Shown one piece after another: positions 1 through 10,101 of a DNA stretch of 64,000 nt. The notes under the pieces were generated by a model, which searched no databases, was not told the origin of the DNA, and worked only from the letters and a program-made list of their open reading frames with translations. Both the position numbers and the translations under genes were made by a program. Every line of letters starts with the position of its first letter. Position 1 is the first letter of the stretch. Origin of the DNA: Loxodes magnus (lineage: Eukaryota > Ciliophora > Karyorelictea > Loxodida > Loxodidae); assembly GCA_946699065.1 (NCBI GenBank), contig CAMPDV010000191.1, positions 62,001 through 126,000 of the forward strand. The letters run 5' to 3'.

Positions 1-119
1 TTCGAAATTAATCAAAAGAATATTCAAAGAGTAAAAATGAGAAGTCGAAAATAAAGAAAAGTGTAAAGACGAAAAATGTTCATAAATGTATTTTAGTAAG
101 AATAAAGATATTTAAAAAT
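1..119 (+). repeat. Representative satellite monomer (119 bp)
   Basis: I use this copy as the reference and number monomer positions from TTCGAA = 1-6. Landmarks: TTCGAA at 1-6; GAATATTC palindrome at 19-26; a variable CAAAG/CGAAG at 25-29; GAAGTCGAAA at 41-50; AATAAA at 50-55; GTGTAAAGACGAA at 61-73; TGTTCATAAATG at 77-88; the variable TTTTAGTAAG or TTTTGGAAAG stretch at 91-100; AATAAAGATATTT at 101-113; and an A5 tract running into the next TTTCGAAATT. AAAGA occurs at 26, 65 and 104. DraI (TTTAAA), SspI (AATATT), BstBI (TTCGAA) and TaqI (TCGA) sites occur in nearly every unit and should give monomer ladders. Confidence 0.97.
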
Positions 120-238
120 TTCGAAATTAATCAAAAGAATATTCAAAGAGTAAAAATGAGAAGTCGAAAAAAAAGAAAAGTATTAAGACGAAAAATGTTC
201 ATAAATGTATTTTGGAAAGAATAAAGATATTTAAAAAT

Positions 239-1783
239 TTCGAAATTAATCAAAAGAATATTCGAAGAGTAAAAATGAGAAGTCGAAAATAAAGAAAAGT
301 GTTAAGACGAAAAATGTTCATAATGCATTTTGGAAAGAATAAAGATATTTAAAAATTTCGAAATTAATCAAAAGAATATTCAAAGAGTAAAAATGAGAAG
401 TCGAAAATAAAGAAAAGTATTAAGACGAACAATGTTCATAAATGTATTTTAGAAAGAATAAAGATATTTAAAAATTTCGAAATTAATCAAAAGAATATTC
501 AAAGAGTAAAAATGAGAAGTCGAAAATAAAGTAAAATGTAAAGACGAAAAATGTTCATAAATGTATTTTAGAAAGAATAAAGATATTTAAAAATTTAGAA
601 ATTAATCAAAAGAATATTCAAAGAGTAAAAATGAGAAGTCGAAAATAAAGAAAAGTGTAAAGACGAAAAATGTTCATAAATGTATTTTAGAAAGAATAAA
701 GATATTTAAAAATTTCGAAATTAATCAAAAGAATATTCAAAGAGTAAAAATGAGAAGTCGAAAATAAAGTAAAATGTAAAGACGAAAAATGTTCATAAAT
801 GTATTTTAGAAAGAATAAAGATATTTAAAAATTTCGAAATTAATCAAAAGAATATTCAAAGAGATAAAATGAGAAGTCGAAAATAAAGAAAAGTATTATG
901 ACGAAATTAATCATAAATGTATTTTAGAAAGAATAAAGATATTTAAAAATTTCGAAATTAATCAAAAGAATATTCGAAGAGTAAAAATGAGAAGTCGAAA
1001 ATAAAGAAAAGTGTAAAGACGAAAAATGTTCATAAATGTATTTTAGAAAGAATAAAGATATTTAAAAATTTCTTAATTAATCAAAAGAATATTCGAAGAG
1101 TAAAAATGAGAAGTCGAAAATAAAGTAAAATGTAAAGACGAAAAATGTTCATAAATGTATTTTGGAAAGAATAAAGATATTTAAAAATTTCGAAATTAAT
1201 CAAAAGAATATTCGAAGAGTAAAAATGAGAAGTCGAAAATAAAGAAAAGTGTAAAGACGAAAAATGTTCATAAATGTATTTTAGAAAGAATAAAGATATT
1301 TAAAAATTTCTTAATTAATCAAAAGAATATTCGAAGAGTAAAAATGAGAAGTCGAAAATAAAGTAAAATGTAAAGACGAAAAATGTTCATAAATGTATTT
1401 TAGAAAGAATAAAGATATTTAAAAATTTCGAAATTAATCAAAAGAATAATCAAAGAGTAAAAATGAGAAGTCGAAAATAAAGAAAAGTGTTAAGACGAAA
1501 AATGTTCATAAATGTATTTTGGAAAGAATAAAGATATTTAAAAATTTCGAAATTAATCAAAAGAATATTCAAAGAGTAAAAATGAGAAGTCGAAAATAAA
1601 GAAAAGTGTTAAGACGAAAAATGTTCATAAATGTATTTTGGAAAGAATAAAGATATTTAAAAATTTCGAAATTAATCAAAAGAATATTCGAAGAGTAAAA
1701 ATGAGAAGTCGAAAATAAAGTAAAATGTAAAGACGAAAAATGTTCATAAATGTATTTTAGAAAGAATAAAGATATTTAAAAAT
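239..1783. repeat. HOR-1 copy 1 (13 monomers, 1545 bp)
   Basis: Thirteen monomers start at 239, 357, 476, 595, 714, 833, 951, 1070, 1189, 1308, 1427, 1546 and 1665. Diagnostic members are the 118-bp TAATGCAT unit (239), the GAACAATG unit (357), the TTAGAAATT unit (595), the 118-bp GATAAAATG unit (833), the two TTCTTAATT units (1070, 1308) and the unit with GAATAATC instead of GAATATTC (1427). The same order reappears from 2021, which makes this a higher-order repeat rather than a random mix of variants. Confidence 0.85.
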
Positions 1784-4159
1784 TTCGAAATTAATCAAAA
1801 GAATATTCGAAGAGTAAAAATGAGAAGTCGAAAATAAAGAAAAGTGTTAAGACGAAAAATGTTCATAATGCATTTTGGAAAGAATAAAGATATTTAAAAA
1901 TTTCGAAATTAATCAAAAGAATATTCAAAGAGTAAAAATGAGAAGTCGAAAATAAAGAAAAGTATTAAGACGAACAATGTTCATAAATGTATTTTAGAAA
2001 GAATAAAGATATTTAAAAATTTCGAAATTAATCAAAAGAATATTCGAAGAGTAAAAATGAGAAGTCGAAAATAAAGAAAAGTGTTAAGACGAAAAATGTT
2101 CATAATGCATTTTGGAAAGAATAAAGATATTTAAAAATTTCGAAATTAATCAAAAGAATATTCAAAGAGTAAAAATGAGAAGTCGAAAATAAAGAAAAGT
2201 ATTAAGACGAACAATGTTCATAAATGTATTTTAGAAAGAATAAAGATATTTAAAAATTTCGAAATTAATCAAAAGAATATTCAAAGAGTAAAAATGAGAA
2301 GTCGAAAATAAAGTAAAATGTAAAGACGAAAAATGTTCATAAATGTATTTTAGAAAGAATAAAGATATTTAAAAATTTAGAAATTAATCAAAAGAATATT
2401 CAAAGAGTAAAAATGAGAAGTCGAAAATAAAGAAAAGTGTAAAGACGAAAAATGTTCATAAATGTATTTTAGAAAGAATAAAGATATTTAAAAATTTCGA
2501 AATTAATCAAAAGAATATTCAAAGAGTAAAAATGAGAAGTCGAAAATAAAGTAAAATGTAAAGACGAAAAATGTTCATAAATGTATTTTAGAAAGAATAA
2601 AGATATTTAAAAATTTCGAAATTAATCAAAAGAATATTCAAAGAGATAAAATGAGAAGTCGAAAATAAAGAAAAGTATTATGACGAAATTAATCATAAAT
2701 GTATTTTAGAAAGAATAAAGATATTTAAAAATTTCGAAATTAATCAAAAGAATATTCGAAGAGTAAAAATGAGAAGTCGAAAATAAAGAAAAGTGTAAAG
2801 ACGAAAAATGTTCATAAATGTATTTTAGAAAGAATAAAGATATTTAAAAATTTCTTAATTAATCAAAAGAATATTCGAAGAGTAAAAATGAGAAGTCGAA
2901 AATAAAGTAAAATGTAAAGACGAAAAATGTTCATAAATGTATTTTAGAAAGAATAAAGATATTTAAAAATTTAGAAATTAATCAAAAGAATATTCAAAGA
3001 GTAAAAATGAGAAGTCGAAAATAAAGAAAAGTGTAAAGACGAAAAATGTTCATAAATGTATTTTAGAAAGAATAAAGATATTTAAAAATTTCGAAATTAA
3101 TCAAAAGAATATTCAAAGAGTAAAAATGAGAAGTCGAAAATAAAGTAAAATGTAAAGACGAAAAATGTTCATAAATGTATTTTAGAAAGAATAAAGATAT
3201 TTAAAAATTTCGAAATTAATCAAAAGAATATTCAAAGAGATAAAATGAGAAGTCGAAAATAAAGAAAAGTATTATGACGAAATTAATCATAAATGTATTT
3301 TAGAAAGAATAAAGATATTTAAAAATTTCGAAATTAATCAAAAGAATATTCGAAGAGTAAAAATGAGAAGTCGAAAATAAAGAAAAGTGTAAAGACGAAA
3401 AATGTTCATAAATGTATTTTAGAAAGAATAAAGATATTTAAAAATTTCTTAATTAATCAAAAGAATATTCGAAGAGTAAAAATGAGAAGTCGAAAATAAA
3501 GTAAAATGTAAAGACGAAAAATGTTCATAAATGTATTTTGGAAAGAATAAAGATATTTAAAAATTTCGAAATTAATCAAAAGAATATTCGAAGAGTAAAA
3601 ATGAGAAGTCGAAAATAAAGAAAAGTGTAAAGACGAAAAATGTTCATAAATGTATTTTAGAAAGAATAAAGATATTTAAAAATTTCTTAATTAATCAAAA
3701 GAATATTCGAAGAGTAAAAATGAGAAGTCGAAAATAAAGTAAAATGTAAAGACGAAAAATGTTCATAAATGTATTTTAGAAAGAATAAAGATATTTAAAA
3801 ATTTCGAAATTAATCAAAAGAATAATCAAAGAGTAAAAATGAGAAGTCGAAAATAAAGAAAAGTGTTAAGACGAAAAATGTTCATAAATGTATTTTGGAA
3901 AGAATAAAGATATTTAAAAATTTCGAAATTAATCAAAAGAATATTCAAAGAGTAAAAATGAGAAGTCGAAAATAAAGAAAAGTGTTAAGACGAAAAATGT
4001 TCATAAATGTATTTTGGAAAGAATAAAGATATTTAAAAATTTCGAAATTAATCAAAAGAATATTCGAAGAGTAAAAATGAGAAGTCGAAAATAAAGTAAA
4101 ATGTAAAGACGAAAAATGTTCATAAATGTATTTTAGAAAGAATAAAGATATTTAAAAAT
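1784..4159. repeat. HOR-1 copy 2, expanded to 20 monomers (2376 bp)
   Basis: This copy has the same monomer order as 239-1783 with two extra duplications. The first two monomers occur twice (1784-2020 and 2021-2257), and a five-monomer run occurs twice (2377-2970 and 2971-3564). Thus 13 + 2 + 5 = 20 monomers. The tail (3565-4159) again has the TTCTTAATT, GAATAATC and two GTGTTAAG units in the same order as copy 1. Confidence 0.83.
2377..3564. repeat. Direct tandem duplication of a five-monomer block (2 x 594 bp)
   Basis: The series TTAGAAATT unit, GTAAAATG unit, 118-bp GATAAAATG unit, CGAAG/GTGTAAAG unit and TTCTTAATT/GTAAAATG unit occupies 2377-2970 and repeats at 2971-3564. The clear difference is TTTTAGAAAG in the last unit of the first block against TTTTGGAAAG in the second. 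HOR-1 copy 1 has this series only once, so the duplication is specific to copy 2 and probably recent. Confidence 0.85.
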
Positions 4160-4990
4160 TTCGAAATTAATCAAAAGAATATTCGAAGAGTAAAAATGAG
4201 AAGTCGAAAATAAAGAAAAGTGTTAAGACGAAAAATGTTCATAATGCATTTTGGAAAGAATAAAGATATTTAAAAATTTCGAAATTAATCAAAAGAATAT
4301 TCAAAGAGTAAAAATGAGAAGTCGAAAATAAAGAAAAGTATTAAGACGAACAATGTTCATAAATGTATTTTAGAAAGAATAAAGATATTTAAAAATTTCG
4401 AAATTAATCAAAAGAATATTCAAAGAGTAAAAATGAGAAGTCGAAAATAAAGTAAAATGTAAAGACGAAAAATGTTCATAAATGTATTTTAGAAAGAATA
4501 ACGATATTTAAAAATTTAGAAATTAATCAAAAGAATATTCAAAGAGTAAAAATGAGAAGTCGAAAATAAAGAAAAGTGTAAAGACGAAAAATGTTCATAA
4601 ATGTATTTTAGAAAGAATAAAGATATTTAAAAATTTCGAAATTAATCAAAAGAATATTCAAAGAGTAAAAATGAGAAGTCGAAAATAAAGAAAAGTATTA
4701 AGACGAAAAATGTTCATAAATGTATTTTAGAAAGAATAAAGATATTTAAAAATTTCGAAATTAATCAAAAGAATATTCAAAGAGATAAAATGAGAAGTCG
4801 AAAATAAAGAAAAGTATTATGACGAAATTAATCATAAATGTATTTTAGAAAGAATAAAGATATTTAAAAATTTCGAAATTAATCAAAAGAATATTCGAAG
4901 AGTAAAAATGAGAAGTCGAAAATAAAGAAAAGTGTAAAGACGAAAAATGTTCATAAATGTATTTTAGAAAGAATAAAGATATTTAAAAAT
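4160..4990. repeat. HOR-1 copy 3, partial (7 monomers)
   Basis: Monomers from 4160 repeat the start of HOR-1: TAATGCAT unit, GAACAATG unit, GTAAAATG unit (here with AATAACGATATTT), TTAGAAATT unit, a GTATTAAG unit where a GTAAAATG unit is expected, the GATAAAATG 118-bp unit and a CGAAG/GTGTAAAG unit. The order then departs from HOR-1 at 4991, where a 118-bp GAGTAAAATGAG unit begins. Confidence 0.78.
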
Positions 4991-7723
4991 TTCGAAATTA
5001 ATCAAAAGAATATTCGAAGAGTAAAATGAGAAGTCGAAAATAAAGAAAAGTGTAAAGACGAAAAATGTTCATAAATGTATTTTGGTAAGAATAAAGATAT
5101 TTAAAAATTTCGAAATTAATCAAAAGAATATTCAAAGAGTAAAAATGAGAAGTCGAAAATTCAGAAAAGTGTAAAGACGAAAAATGTTCATAAATGTATT
5201 TTAGAAAGAATAAAGATATTTAAAAATTTCGAAATTAATCAAAAGAATATTCAAAGAGTAAAAATGAGAAGTCGAAAATTCAGAAAAGTGTAAAGACGAA
5301 AAATGTTCATAAATGTATTTTGGAAAGAATAAAGATATTTAAAAATTTCGAAATTAATCAAAAGAATATTCAAAGAGTAAAAATGAGAAGTCGAAAATAA
5401 AGAAAAGTGTTAAGACGAAAAATGTTCATAAATGTATTTTAGTAAGAATAAAGATATTTAAAAATTTCGAAATTAATCAAAAGAATATTCAAAGAGTAAA
5501 AATGAGAAGTCGAAAAAAAAGAAAAGTATTAAGACGAAAAATGTTCATAAATGTATTTTGGAAAGAATAAAGATATTTAAAAATTTCGAAATTAATCAAA
5601 AGAATATTCGAAGAGTAAAAATGAGAAGTCGAAAATAAAGAAAAGTGTAAAGACGAAAAATGTTCATAAATGTATTTTAGAAAGAATAAAGATATTTAAA
5701 AATTTCGAAATTAATCAAAAGAATATAAAAAGAGTAAAAATGAGAAGTCGAAAATAAAGAAAAGTGTAAAGACGAACAATGTTCATAAATGTATTTTAGA
5801 AAGAATAAAGATATTTAAAAATTTCGAAATTAATCAAAAGAATATTCAAAGAGTAAAAATGAGAAGTCGAAAATAAAGAAAAGTGTTAAGACGAAAAATG
5901 TTCATAAATGTATTTTAGAAAGAATAAAGATATTTAAAAATTTCGAAATTAATCAAAAGAATATTCAAAGAGTAAAAATGAGAAGTCGAAAATAAAGAAA
6001 AGTGTAAAGACGAAAAATGTTCATAAATGTATTTTAGAAAGAATAAAGATATTTAAAAATTTCGAAATTAATCAAAAGAATATTCAAAGAGATAAAATGA
6101 GAAGTCGAAAATAAAGAAAAGTATTATGACGAAATTAATCATAAATGTATTTTAGAAAGAATAAAGATATTTAAAAATTTCGAAATTAATCAAAAGAATA
6201 TTCGAAGAGTAAAAATGAGAAGTCGAAAATAAAGAAAAGTGTAAAGACGAAAAATGTTCATAAATGTATTTTAGAAAGAATAAAGATATTTAAAAATTTC
6301 TTAATTAATCAAAAGAATATTCGAAGAGTAAAAATGAGAAGTCGAAAATAAAGTAAAATGTAAAGACGAAAAATGTTCATAAATGCATTTTAGAAAGAAT
6401 AAAGATATTTAAAAATTTCGAAATTAATCAAAAGAATATTCAAAGAGTAAAAATGAGAAGTCGAAAATAAAGAAAAGTATTAAGACGAACAATGTTCATA
6501 AATGTATTTTAGAAAGAATAAAGATATTTAAAAATTTCGAAATTAATCAAAAGAATATTCGAAGAGTAAAAATGAGAAGTCGAAAATAAAGTAAAATGTA
6601 AAGACGAAAAATGTTCATAAATGTATTTTGGTAAGAATAAAGATATTTAAAAATTTCGAAATTAATCAAAAGAATATTCAAAGAGTAAAAATGAGAAGTC
6701 GAAAATAAAGAAAAATGTAAAGACGAAAAATGTTCATAAATGTATTTTAGAAAGAATAAAGATATTTAAAAATTTCGAAATTAATCAAAAGAATATTCAA
6801 AGAGTAAAAATGAGAAGTCGAAAATAAAGTAAAATGTAAAGACGAAAAATGTTCATAAATGTATTTTAGAAAGAATAAAGATATTTAAAAATTTCTTAAT
6901 TAATCAAAAGAATATTCAAAGAGTAAAAATGAGAAGTCGAAAATAAAGTAAAATGTAAAGACGAAAAATGTTCATAAATGTATTTTGGTAAGAATAAAGA
7001 TATTTAAAAATTTCGAAATTAATCAAAAGAATATTCAAAGAATAAAATGAGAAGTCGAAAATAAAGAAAAGTATTAAGACGAACAATGTTCATAAATGTA
7101 TTTTAGAAAGAATAAAGATATTTAAAAATTTCGAAATTAATCAAAAGAATATTCGAAGAGTAAAAATGAGAAGTCGAAAATAAAGTAAAATGTAAAGACG
7201 AAAAATGTTCATAAATGTATTTTAGAAAGAATAAAGATATTTAAAAATTTCGAAATTAATCAAAAGAATATTCAAAGAGTAAAAATGAGAAGTCGAAAAT
7301 TCAGAAAAGTGTAAAGACGAAAAATGTTCATAAATGTATTTTAGTAAGAATAAAGATATTTAAAAATTTCGAAATTAATCAAAAGAATATTCAAAGAGAT
7401 AAAATGAGAAGTCGAAAATAAAGAAAAGTATTAAGACGAAATTAATCATAAATGTATTTTAGAAAGAATAAAGATATTTAAAAATTTCTTAATTAATCAA
7501 AAGAATATTCAAAGAGTAAAAATGAGAAGTCGAAAATAAAGAAAAGTGTAAAGACGAAAAATGTTCATAAATGTATTTTAGAAAGAATAAAGATATTTAA
7601 AAATTTCGAAATTAATCAAAAGAATATTCGAAGAGTAAAAATGAGAAGTCGAAAATAAAGTAAAATGTAAAGACGAAAAATGTTCATAAATGTATTTTAG
7701 AAAGAATAACGATATTTAAAAAT

Positions 7724-8673
7724 TTCGAAATTAATCAAAAGAATATTCACAGAACAAAATGAGAAGCCGAAAATAAAGAACAGTATTAAGACGAAAAATG
7801 TTCATAAATGTATTTTAGAAAGAATAAAGATATTTAAAAATTTCGAAATTAATCAAAAGAATATTCGAAGAGTAAAAATGAGAAGTCGAAAATAAAGTAA
7901 AATGTAAAGACGAAAAATGTTCATAAATGTATTTTAGAAAGAATAAAGATATTTAAAAATTTCGAAATTAATCAAAAGAATATTCACAGAGTAAAAATGA
8001 GAAGTCGAAAATAAAGTAAAATGTAAAGACGAAAAATGTTCATAAATGTATTTTGGTAAGAATAAAGATATTTAAAAATTTCGAAATTAATAAAAAGAAT
8101 ATTCAAAGAGTAAAAATGAGAAGTCGAAAATAAAGTAAAATGTAAAGACGAAATATGTTCATAAATGTATTTTAGAAAGAATAAAGATATTTAAAAATTT
8201 CGAAATTAATCAAAAGAATATTCGAAGAGTAAAAATGAGAAGTCGAAAATAAAGAAAAGTATTAAGACGAAAAATGTTCATAAATGTATTTTGGTAAGAA
8301 TAAAGATATTTAAAAATTTCGAAATTAATAAAAAGAATATTCAAAGAGTAAAAATGAGAAGTCGAAAATAAAGTAAAATGTAAAGACGAAATATGTTCAT
8401 AAATGTATTTTAGAAAGAATAAAGATATTTAAAAATTTCGAAATTAATCAAAAGAATATTCGAAGAGTAAAAATGAGAAGTCGAAAATAAAGAAAAGTAT
8501 TAAGACGAAAAATGTTCATAAATGTATTTTGGTAAGAATAAAGATATTTAAAAATTTCGAAATTAATCAAAAGAATATTCACAGAACAAAATGAGAAGCC
8601 GAAAATAAAGAACAGTATTAAGACGAAAAATGTTCATAAATGTATTTTGGTAAGAATAAAGATATTTAAAAAT
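7724..8673. repeat. Seven-monomer spacing marked by GAGAAGCCG/GAACAG units
   Basis: Two distinctive units carrying CACAGAACAAAATGAG, GAAGCCG and AAGAACAGTATT start at 7724 and 8556, 832 bp (seven monomers minus one base) apart. Between them lie two tandem copies of a 238-bp dimer (8080-8317 and 8318-8555). In each dimer an AATAAAAAG/GACGAAATATG unit is followed by a CGAAG/GTATTAAG/TTTTGGTAAG unit. The two dimers look identical by eye. Confidence 0.8.
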
Positions 8674-9387
8674 TTCGAAATTAATAAAAAGAATATTCAA
8701 AGAGTAAAAATGAGCTGTCGAAAATAAAGTAAAATGTAAAGACGAAAAATGTTCATAAATGTATTTTAGAAAGAATAAAGATATTTAAAAATTTCGAAAT
8801 TAATCAAAAGAATATTCGAAGAGTAAAAATGAGAAGTCGAAAATAAAGAAAAATATTAAGACGAAAAATGTTCATAAATGTATTTTAGAAAGAATAAAGA
8901 TATTTAAAAATTTCTTAATTAATCAAAAGAATATTCAAAGAGTAAAAATGAGAAGTCGAAAATAAAGAAAAGTATTAAGACGAACAATGTTCATAAATGT
9001 ATTTTAGAAAGAATAAAGATATTTAAAAATTTAGAAATTAATCAAAAGAATATTCAAAGAGTAAAAATGAGAAGTCGAAAATAAAGAAAAGTGTAAAGAC
9101 GAAAAATGTACATAAATGTATTTTAGAAAGAATAAAGATATTTAAAAATTTCGAAATTAATCAAAAGAATATTCAAAGAGTAAAAATGAGAAGTCGAAAA
9201 TAAAGAAAAATGTAAAGACGAAAAATGTTCATAAATGTATTTTAGAAAGAATAAAGATATTTAAAAATTTCGAAATTAATCAAAAGAATATTCGAAGAGT
9301 AAAAATGAGAAGTCGAAAATAAAGAAAAGTATTAAGACGAAAAATGTTCATAAATGTATTTTGGTAAGAATAAAGATATTTAAAAAT

Positions 9388-10101
9388 TTCGAAATTAATC
9401 AAAAGAATATTCAAAGAGTAAAAATGAGAAGTCGAAAATAAAGAAAAGTGTAAAGACGAAAAATGTTCATAAATGTATTTTGGTAAGAATAAAGATATTT
9501 AAAAATTTCGAAATTAATCAAAAGAATATTCAAAGAGTAAAATTGAGAAGTCGAAAATAAAGAAAAGTGTAAAGACGAAATATGTTCATAAATGTATTTT
9601 AGTAAGAATAATGATATTTAAAAATTTCGAAATTAATCAAAAGAATATTCAAAGAGTAAAAATGAGAAGTCGAAAATAAAGTAAAATGTAAAAACGAAAA
9701 ATGTTCATAAATGTATTTTAGAAAGAATAAAGATATTTAAAAATTTCGAAATTAATCAAAAGAATATTCAAAGAGTAAAAATGAGAAGTCGAAAATAAAG
9801 AAAAGTGTAAAGACGAAAAATGTTCATAAATGTATTTTGGTAAGAATAAAGATATTTAAAAATTTCGAAATTAATCAAAAGAATATTCAAAGAGTAAAAT
9901 TGAGAAGTCGAAAATAAAGAAAAGTGTAAAGACGAAAAATGTTCATAAATGTATTTTAGTAAGAATAATGATATTTAAAAATTTCGAAATTAATCAAAAG
10001 AATATTCAAAGAGTAAAAATGAGAAGTCGAAAATAAAGTAAAATGTAAAAACGAAAAATGTTCATAAATGTATTTTAGAAAGAATAAAGATATTTAAAAA
10101 T
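9388..10101. repeat. Trimeric tandem duplication (2 x 357 bp)
   Basis: Three monomers (9388, 9507, 9626) recur at 9745, 9864 and 9983. The markers are GTAAAATTGAG with AATAATGATATTT in the second unit and GTAAAATGTAAAAACG in the third. I see one difference, GACGAAATATG in the first copy against GACGAAAAATG in the second. The exact 357-bp spacing is three full monomers. Confidence 0.85.

Larger units (their letters stand above)
1..4990. repeat. Zone 1: array segment with 13-monomer higher-order repeat
   Basis: After two leading monomers (1-238), this zone is built from a recurring series of distinguishable monomers. It starts with an unusual 118-bp unit containing TTCATAATGCATTTT (seen at 239, 1784, 2021 and 4160, and nowhere after about 4.3 kb). 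Next come a GACGAACAATG unit, GTAAAATG units, a unit starting TTAGAAATT, and a unit with GTATTATGACGAAATTAATC. I recognise one plain copy, one expanded copy and one partial copy. No gene or non-satellite sequence is present. Confidence 0.85.

Noticed and set aside
22-29. TTCAAAG as TCF/LEF sites
   Set aside because: Matches the core by composition and is lost in the equally common TTCGAAG monomers; no regulatory context exists.
357-475. GAACA-A-TGTTC in GAACAATG monomers as a steroid-receptor element
   Set aside because: The half-sites resemble GAACA/TGTTC but the spacer is 1 base, not 3, and the form arises from a single A-to-C variant of GAAAAATGTTC. Treated as chance dyad symmetry.
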